The translations under genes were made by a program, and so were the position numbers. A stretch of DNA of 64,000 bases from Cavenderia fasciculata (lineage: Eukaryota; Evosea; Eumycetozoa; Acytosteliales; Cavenderiaceae): contig NW_004457737.1 in assembly GCF_000203815.1 (NCBI RefSeq), forward strand, positions 1,984,001-2,048,000, written 5' to 3'. Shown here one piece after another: positions 57,620 to 64,000 of this stretch. Position 1 is the first letter of the stretch. Every line of letters starts with the position of its first letter. Under the pieces are notes generated by a model. The model was given only the letters and a program-made list of their open reading frames with translations, was not told the origin of the DNA and made no database searches.

Positions 57620-60600
57620 AAAATATACAAATTTACACCTTACGATAATAATAATAATAATAATAATAATGATCGTCACGATGGTGAAGATGGACAAGAA
57701 CATAATGCGAACGAAGAGGAAGAGGAGGAAGAAACATTTGGATCAACTCAGCAAGACAATGATAGTGATAATGACAGCACGACAAGTGCAGATAGCGACT
57801 ACAACTTTTCAACAAACAAGGATAAAAAGTACACCAAAGAGATCAAGGAATACCATAGGTGGAAGAAATGGAGGAATCAAAGGATAGAAAAACTAAAAGA
57901 AAAAAAGAATTTAAAACAAAAAGAGAAATTAGAAAGACAACAAATATTGACCAATAACAATAATAATAATATTAATAATAATAATATTAATCGTGATATA
58001 AAGAATGATATTTTGTTAACCAATAATAATAATAATAATGATGGATCAACATCAACTATTCATACATCTAAAAATACTCCATTGGTAGCACTTTCAACCA
58101 AACAACAACCAGAGATTATTGAACCACCACTACCATCAGACCAACATATGGAAGAGGAAGAGGAGGACCATCAAGGACATGATCATCATGGCCACTTTAA
58201 AAAAAGTCCTATAAAACTACGTGCTCGTGATAAACTGAGACGTATCAGAACACCAAATGTACCTCCACCAAAAGGTGTCAACATTGTAGACGATCCATTT
58301 ATCGAACTTGATAGTGTTGACTCTAGGTACATGGAAGATGAAGATCAAGCAGAAAAGAGAAGAATTCTTGGTACTAGAAAATATGAAACAGCATACATCA
58401 AAATCGATTATTATTTGGAACACATCAATATATTCTTTTCGGTTGTATGCTATGGAATCTATATTGCAATATCCTATGTATCAAATGATAGCCATGCATA
58501 CAGTATTTTAAAAACTCTCTTTTTGGTTCTATTTGCTTATTTCCTTGCTGATTTCATTAGAGGTTTAATATTTGCTGGAGCAAAGTATGTATATATTATA
58601 TTACCCCCCCCCCCCCCCTTAATCTAATTATATTTATGTATTAATTGTTTGTTTTATTTTTTATAGATTAAGATATTTAGCAACATTTACAACATTTATT
58701 GATATTATTACTATTTTACCAATGGCAATAACGATTGCACCGACATCAGCCATCGATATTAGACCATTGGGATTTATTAGAATTGTTAAATTGATTACAG
58801 TTCCAAATTTACTAAGACTACATGGATATGATAGTTTGGTACAAAAGGTAGCACAACTTACCATATCGATTGCTGTTTTGATCCTTCTTACAGCTGGTAT
58901 TATGATGGAGATCGAAGAATGGCCTTTTCATAATTCACTTTATTTTTCAGTTGTCACTCTGGCCACCGTAGGATACGGTGACTTTGTACCAACCTATGTT
59001 GTATCTAGAATGTTAATCGTAGCAATGATCATTGCTGCTCTTTTATTCCTCCCAATTCAAACATCTGAATTATTAAAAGCAATTGGTTCATTTAAATGTA
59101 ATTAATAATAATAATATGAAAAAATTAAGAAGGAAATCATCATTCTAATAGTTTATTTATTTTGTACATTATTAGCATGGCATGGTAAAAATAGAACAAA
59201 TCAACCATTTTCAATGATTGTTGGAAATATAAATGAAAGATCTTTAAATACTTTTTTAAAAGAATATTTTTTTAATGTAAATATTAAATATAAATAGATT
59301 TATAAATGTGTTGGTTATTAACTATTTTTATTTTATAGACGAGAATATCATCAAAATTATCAATGGTAATATTTAGTATTCATGAACCACCACCAGTATT
59401 TCATAGATTATCAGAAGTGTATAGTCAAAATAGATTTTTATCATATATTCAAGGTTCATCTTCAAATGAACACGATATTGAAAGAGCCAATCTTAAAAAG
59501 GCACGTTCAGTATTTATCTTTTCAAAGCAATCCTATCAAGAATCTAAAAAGGATGATGTAGATAATATTCTAAGAATAATGGCAATTCGATCATTCTCTG
59601 ATGTACCAATCTACGCTCAAGTAATGAATCCAAATTATAAAAAACAAATGTATGATGCTGGTGCCACTCAAGTAATTTCAATCCAAGAACTTAAAATGAT
59701 GATGCTCGCTCAATCATGTCTATCACCTGGATTTAGTACATTGATGATGAATCTTTTACGTTCAGACGTGACAAAGTATAGTGAAATTGATGAATATGGA
59801 TCAGGAAATGGTTATGAAATCTTTAATGTTCCTCTTTCATCTGCATTCTTTGAAATGACCTTTAAAAATGTTACAAAATTAGTTTTTGAAAAATTAGGTA
59901 AATCAGTGAGCATAATAATATAGTAATTATATCTATCCTAAAGTTTATTAACTTTTATATTTTTTTTTATTTAGGAATGACAATTTTTGGAATTATATCG
60001 ATAATGGAAAATGAGAAAAACCAATTTAGATTAAATCCATATCACTATACTATCAAACCTGGTGATATAGCTATCATGTTGAGTAAAAATCGTATTGCAG
60101 CTAAAAGAGTGACCAATGTTACGAGTGAATTTCTTTTTAGCGACAAGGCAATGGATTCCAAAGGGAAATTGGTTCATTCTGATTCCTCAAAACCAAAGAT
60201 CAAGTGGACATTTGATAAAAGAACAAAAAGATACAAAGTTCATATCGATTTTGATGAACAAAATACACCAACAACCAAGAGTCCAGACTCACCCAAAAAA
60301 GAACATAAACCATCGATCAAAGAGAAATTGGATAATTATTTTGGATCATTGGATTCTCCTCATATGTTTTTCGAACCAACCATTCCTCATGAAAACAATA
60401 TCAGACATTTCTTGGCAAAACGCCGTCATTCCTTTTCTACTTTGCCCCTCTCCAAGTCTTGTGTCTTTAGACCAAAGCCTCTCGACACTCCTCGTATCAC
60501 TCGTGACATGGTTCATCATAAACAATCAAAACCTTTTTATAGATCAGATCTTTGGCAACCAAGATCTTTTGAAGGTATGTAAAAAAGATTTATTTAAAAC

Positions 60601-61559
60601 TAACGTTTTATTAATATTTAATTTAGATGCATTTGTTGATAGTGTAGTTGATGATGAATTTGTAAAGAATCATATTATTATAGCAGGTGATGCTCATACA
60701 ATGTATTGGTTTATTAAACCTCTCCGAGAAGACTATTTACATCGTATCGACCCAATAGTCATTTTGACTAAACATTTTCCTATCAAAGAATGGTCCCTAT
60801 TATCAAAGTTTCCAGAGGTTTATATTATCGAGGGAAGTGGAACAAAAAGAGAAGATTTAGTTCGAGCAGGTATACTCAAGTGTTCAAAACTTGTAGTAAC
60901 TTCTTCTGAAAGAAATCAAGACTCTGAATCTATTTTACGCGATAGGAATACTCTTCAAACAGTGATTGCTGCCAAACCATTTCTTCTATCTCAAAATAAT
61001 TTCTTTCCCATTTTTGAATTGGAAATTCCTCAAAATTCACATTTTATCCCTGGTAATGAATTCTGGCGCCAATCCACTCCCATTCACCTATGTCCCTTAT
61101 TTGCCAGTGGTAGTTTGGTATTTAAAAGCGTCTTTGATAGTCTTTTATCACAATGCTTCTATAATCCTCATATTCTTTCTTTAATTGAAACTGTATGTAA
61201 ACAATAATAATATTTAAATACTATTTTATTAACTGAATTTAATCTTTTGTTTAGCTTGTTGGATTAAGTTCACCAAATACAAAAATAAGGACTAGACTTT
61301 TTCAAGTAGAGATTCCTCCCAAGTTTGTAGGATGTAGATATGGGTTCTTGTATGAATCTTTGGTTGATTTTAATATTATTTGGTAAGTTGAAAAAAAAGA
61401 AATGGAATTTGTAGATAAATTATTTACACTTTTTATTTGAAAAGTTTGGGATTATTTAGGACCAATCCTCAAAATTTACAAACCTATCCTGTTCCAAACC
61501 CAGAATCAAGTCTGCAACTTCGAGACGATGACCATCTATTTATTTTGGTTCGAGTATAA
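57620..61559 (+). CDS. BK/Slo-type potassium channel with two RCK domains, 5' end missing
   Basis: Eight visible exons (57620?-58584, 58667-59097, 59176-59276, 59339-59897, 59975-60574, 60627-61192, 61255-61382, 61445-61559) give at least 1154 residues. The start is not resolved. The N-terminal 270 residues are cytoplasmic, acidic, then Lys- and Asn-rich. Six membrane segments follow, with S4 containing only a few basic residues (FIRIVKLI, NLLRLH). The pore has selectivity filter TVGYGD. The C-terminal half carries two RCK regulatory domains: the first starts near MIVGNINERSLNTFL, the second near HIIIAGDAHTMYWFIKPL. The end reads IICLGLFRTNPQN, as in BK channels. Such channels open with voltage and a cytosolic ligand, often calcium. 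I do not see the acidic calcium bowl. Confidence 0.88.
58604..58618 (+). repeat. Poly-C tract (C15) in a channel intron
   Basis: Fifteen uninterrupted Cs follow the GTATGT donor by about 20 bases inside the 82-bp intron 58585-58666. C homopolymers are rare in this AT-rich window and are prone to length error. Confidence 0.9.
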
Positions 61560-61628
61560 AAAAATAAATAAATGTTTTCTTTGTTTTGATTATATATATT
61601 TTACAAACATTGTTCAAATACGAATTGT

Positions 61629-64000
61629 TTATTGTGAATCTAAAGAATTGGTTGTTTTACGAGGTGTAATTTTTGCCGATGGCACCCATTTATGTGTTGT
61701 TGGAATCTTTGAAGGATCTGATCCTGATGGGGATGGTGAAGTTGACAATAAAGGACTACTTGCAAGAATATTAATATCATTATTATTATTATTATAGTTA
61801 TTATTGTTTGTTGTTGGAATCGCTATACTCTGAGATGATATCATTGGTCCAACCCATGCACTCTTTTGATTATTATTATTATTATGTATATGATTATTTT
61901 CGGTAGTTGTCGTATTATTTATACAGTTTACGTTGGTGTCAAAGGAATTATTATTATTATTATTATCGGAATTTATCTTTGAAATATTATTATTATTATG
62001 ATTATTAAATGCTTGGGAAATTGTTGAAATAATTATCGTATGATTATTATTATTACTATTATTATTTTTTATGTTGTTGATGATAGGTTGTAAATCGTTA
62101 TCATTATCTTTATCTGTTTTGTTTTCTTTTAAGAAACTATCCAATTCGACATCACTGTCACTGTCATTTTCTTTTTCCTTGTTGTTTACACCATTTATAT
62201 TTTCGTTGATCTTGTTGTTATTATTATTAATATTTTGATTTTGATTTGACTTTCTATTTTGATCATCATTTTCATCAACTATTAATTCCAAATCACCACA
62301 TTGACTTCCATGAATACTATTTTCAATTCTGTTGACACTGTTGGTATTGTGTTGTTCTTCGACAACTGAATTAATGTCAGAATGAGTATCTGAAAAGTTC
62401 AATGGCAAGTCTTCGAGATGACATGGAGTTGTATTGATCTTTTTCTGATGAGCCTTTGAATGTAATTCGACCAGTTCCTCTTCGTCGCTATATTCATCCT
62501 CACTATCTTCGCAAATAACTTCTGCCACATAATGTTGTCGATGTTGTCCACCGTCAAGTACATTATGAACACTAGAGATATCAATTGTACTTCTACTCTT
62601 CTTTCGATAGAAATGGTTGTTGGGTGTAACATCCATTCCATTGATCAATGCCAATGAAGAGGTAGAGTCTGTCAAACTACCCAGCGAGAGGTCAAGACTA
62701 ATATCGCTAGAAATCGATGAGTTGATACTAGTTGTAATCTTTTTGTCCCTACTGTCGACAATGACAATAGTGTCTCCACTTTGACCCATACTTGGAGGCT
62801 CGGGTGTGCTCTCGCCGCTGTGGAGTGGTTGTGGTAGTATCGACGATTGACGTTGTTGCATTGGATGTTTGACAATACGATGGCCACTTGGCAAAACATT
62901 CATCTTGGCAAGTGAAGAGTGAATATCCTCGGCTGAAAACGATAGTTTACGGGGTGATCGGCCTGAACTACCATCGGCGAGGTTCAAAGACATGAGATTG
63001 GGGGTGTTGGGTAAACTGCCGACCACAAATTGATCTTTTGCTCCTCTGCCAAACAGTTGTGGACTAGTTCCTGAATTGGGAGAGGTGACTTTTTGGTTCG
63101 ACGTGTATATGGGGATACGCTTGATATTATTGTTGCTACTGTTCATCGACATGATCTTGGATGACTTGGGGGGTACTGGAGGAGCGGGCAGTTGTTTTTT
63201 CGTTGGTAGATCACCTGCACTGAAATTGAGTGACGAAGACATCATGGGAACAGGACTTCCTGTATCCATCGATCTTGTATTGTGTCCAATAGTAATCTTG
63301 AAGAGGCTTGGCGAAGACGCCGAAAAAGAAGAAGGTGAAGCAGAGCTAGTGGGTGAAAAGAGGTCGGGAGATTCTGGTCGTTCCGTCTTGAATCGTCTCC
63401 AACCATTACGGAGAGGGATTGATTTGCCAGTGCTTGCACCTCCCATCATGGCACTACCAATCGATTGGCATTGGTTATCAATAAATTCCTTAACCTCTAC
63501 CAAAAAGAGTGCACTAATGGGACGATGATCACTCTCGTAGAGTTCGTGACGACGATAGTTGATTGGTTTGATCGTCTCGCCACGGTAAAGAATACGATCA
63601 GTGTAGGAAGGTGTTCTATTCTTTTCACTTGTATCGTAAACACTCGTTCCAACATCGTATTTGTAGGTGGGTGGGAATGTCAATGGTTGTTCTTGAAATC
63701 CAATAAATACTCTACCAGCTCTTCTTTCATTTAACAGCTGATCGGCTGCATGTAATGTTTGCCATTGCTTATTAAAAATTAATTGTTTTGCTTCATTTTG
63801 TCCCAAATCAATTCTATAATTTAAATCTCCACACCATATTAAACATCTATAAAAAAATAAAAAATAATATTAATAAAATATAATCTATTTTGTTTTATCT
63901 TTTTTGCATACTCATGATCCAAAGGTGATAGATGATTATCAAAAGACATCATTTGAATCTTTTTAAAATCTTTTTCTCTTCTTTCCATTCTTTCATGTGA
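61629..64000 (-). CDS. Inositol polyphosphate 5-phosphatase, truncated at right edge
   Basis: The gene runs leftward from beyond position 64000. Visible exons are 63912 to the window end and 61629-63846, joined in frame by a GTATGC donor. Only the second half of the catalytic domain is in view: CLIWCGDLNYRID, then FPPTYKYDVGTSVYDTSEKNRTPSYTDRILY, and SDHRPISALF, which are the motifs of the Mg-dependent type II 5-phosphatases that remove the 5-phosphate from PI(4,5)P2, PI(3,4,5)P3 and related inositol phosphates. After these comes a tail of more than 550 residues that is Ser/Pro-rich and then Asn/Ile/Thr-rich, with no further domain (no RhoGAP, unlike OCRL-type). It stops 70 bp from the end of the channel gene. 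Confidence 0.92.

Noticed and set aside
57594-57887. Alternate frame over the start of the channel region, giving Ile-rich then Lys/Arg-rich sequence
   Set aside because: It reads the AAT repeat as Ile and ends early, whereas the chosen frame continues into the channel.
1-64000. CRISPR arrays, rRNA genes, retrotransposon reverse transcriptase or intact transposase
   Set aside because: None seen on either strand; repeats present are simple-sequence arrays or the LIM duplication.

Overview
The window looks like nuclear DNA from a dictyostelid social amoeba. The evidence is: AT-rich intergenic DNA; short AT-rich GT..AG introns of roughly 50-100 bp (longest about 230 bp); proteins full of Asn, Gln, Ser and Thr homopolymers; and families typical of dictyostelids (IPT/EGF cell-surface proteins, divergent ankyrin-like proteins, RasGEFs, Fray-type kinases, several LIM proteins). 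Base composition is less extreme than I would expect for Dictyostelium discoideum, so a member of another group (Cavenderia, Heterostelium or Acytostelium type) is my guess. That is inference only. Exon joins were made by hand, and every multi-exon model below except the 5' end of the potassium channel keeps one open frame across all junctions.

Layout, left to right. 0-8 kb: first exon of a PDR-type ABCG transporter (-), COX17 (+), glutamate-cysteine ligase (+) and a small secreted Cys-rich protein (+), separated by long simple-sequence intergenic DNA. 8.5-16.5 kb: an 1863-residue coiled-coil protein with two EPLIN-type LIM domains around an ADF/cofilin-like domain (+), a GAF-domain protein (-) and a mitochondrial membrane protein (+). 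18.5-28.3 kb: a DENN-LIM fusion (+), an unrecognised helical protein possibly related to RNA polymerase I factor TAF1A (-), and an ankyrin-like dictyostelid protein (+). 28.3-34.3 kb: tRNA m1A58 methyltransferase TRM61 (-), an intronless tyrosinase (-) and L-2-hydroxyglutarate dehydrogenase (+). 35.3-46.2 kb: a RasGEF carrying an apparent frameshift (+), a CMS1-family protein with an RGG-rich N-terminus (+) and a STE20/Fray-like kinase (+). 46.5-64 kb: a 12-exon IPT/EGF membrane protein (-), the splicing helicase DHX8/Prp22 (+), an acid lipase (+), a DUF4604 protein (-), a BK/Slo-type potassium channel (+), and an inositol polyphosphate 5-phosphatase that runs off the right edge (-).

The genes do not form an operon or pathway. 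They are independently transcribed genes, often arranged as divergent pairs sharing a short promoter region or as convergent pairs with short 3' gaps. I see no CRISPR array, rRNA, confident tRNA or intact transposon. The most interesting items are: a 185-bp identical LIM cassette whose two copies differ by an intron; the LIM/ADF-H/LIM and DENN/LIM architectures; a 32-copy pyrimidine microsatellite serving as an intron's polypyrimidine tract; a 13-nt microexon; a RasGEF frameshift; and an intronless tyrosinase. I did not find convincing evidence of a wholly new system.
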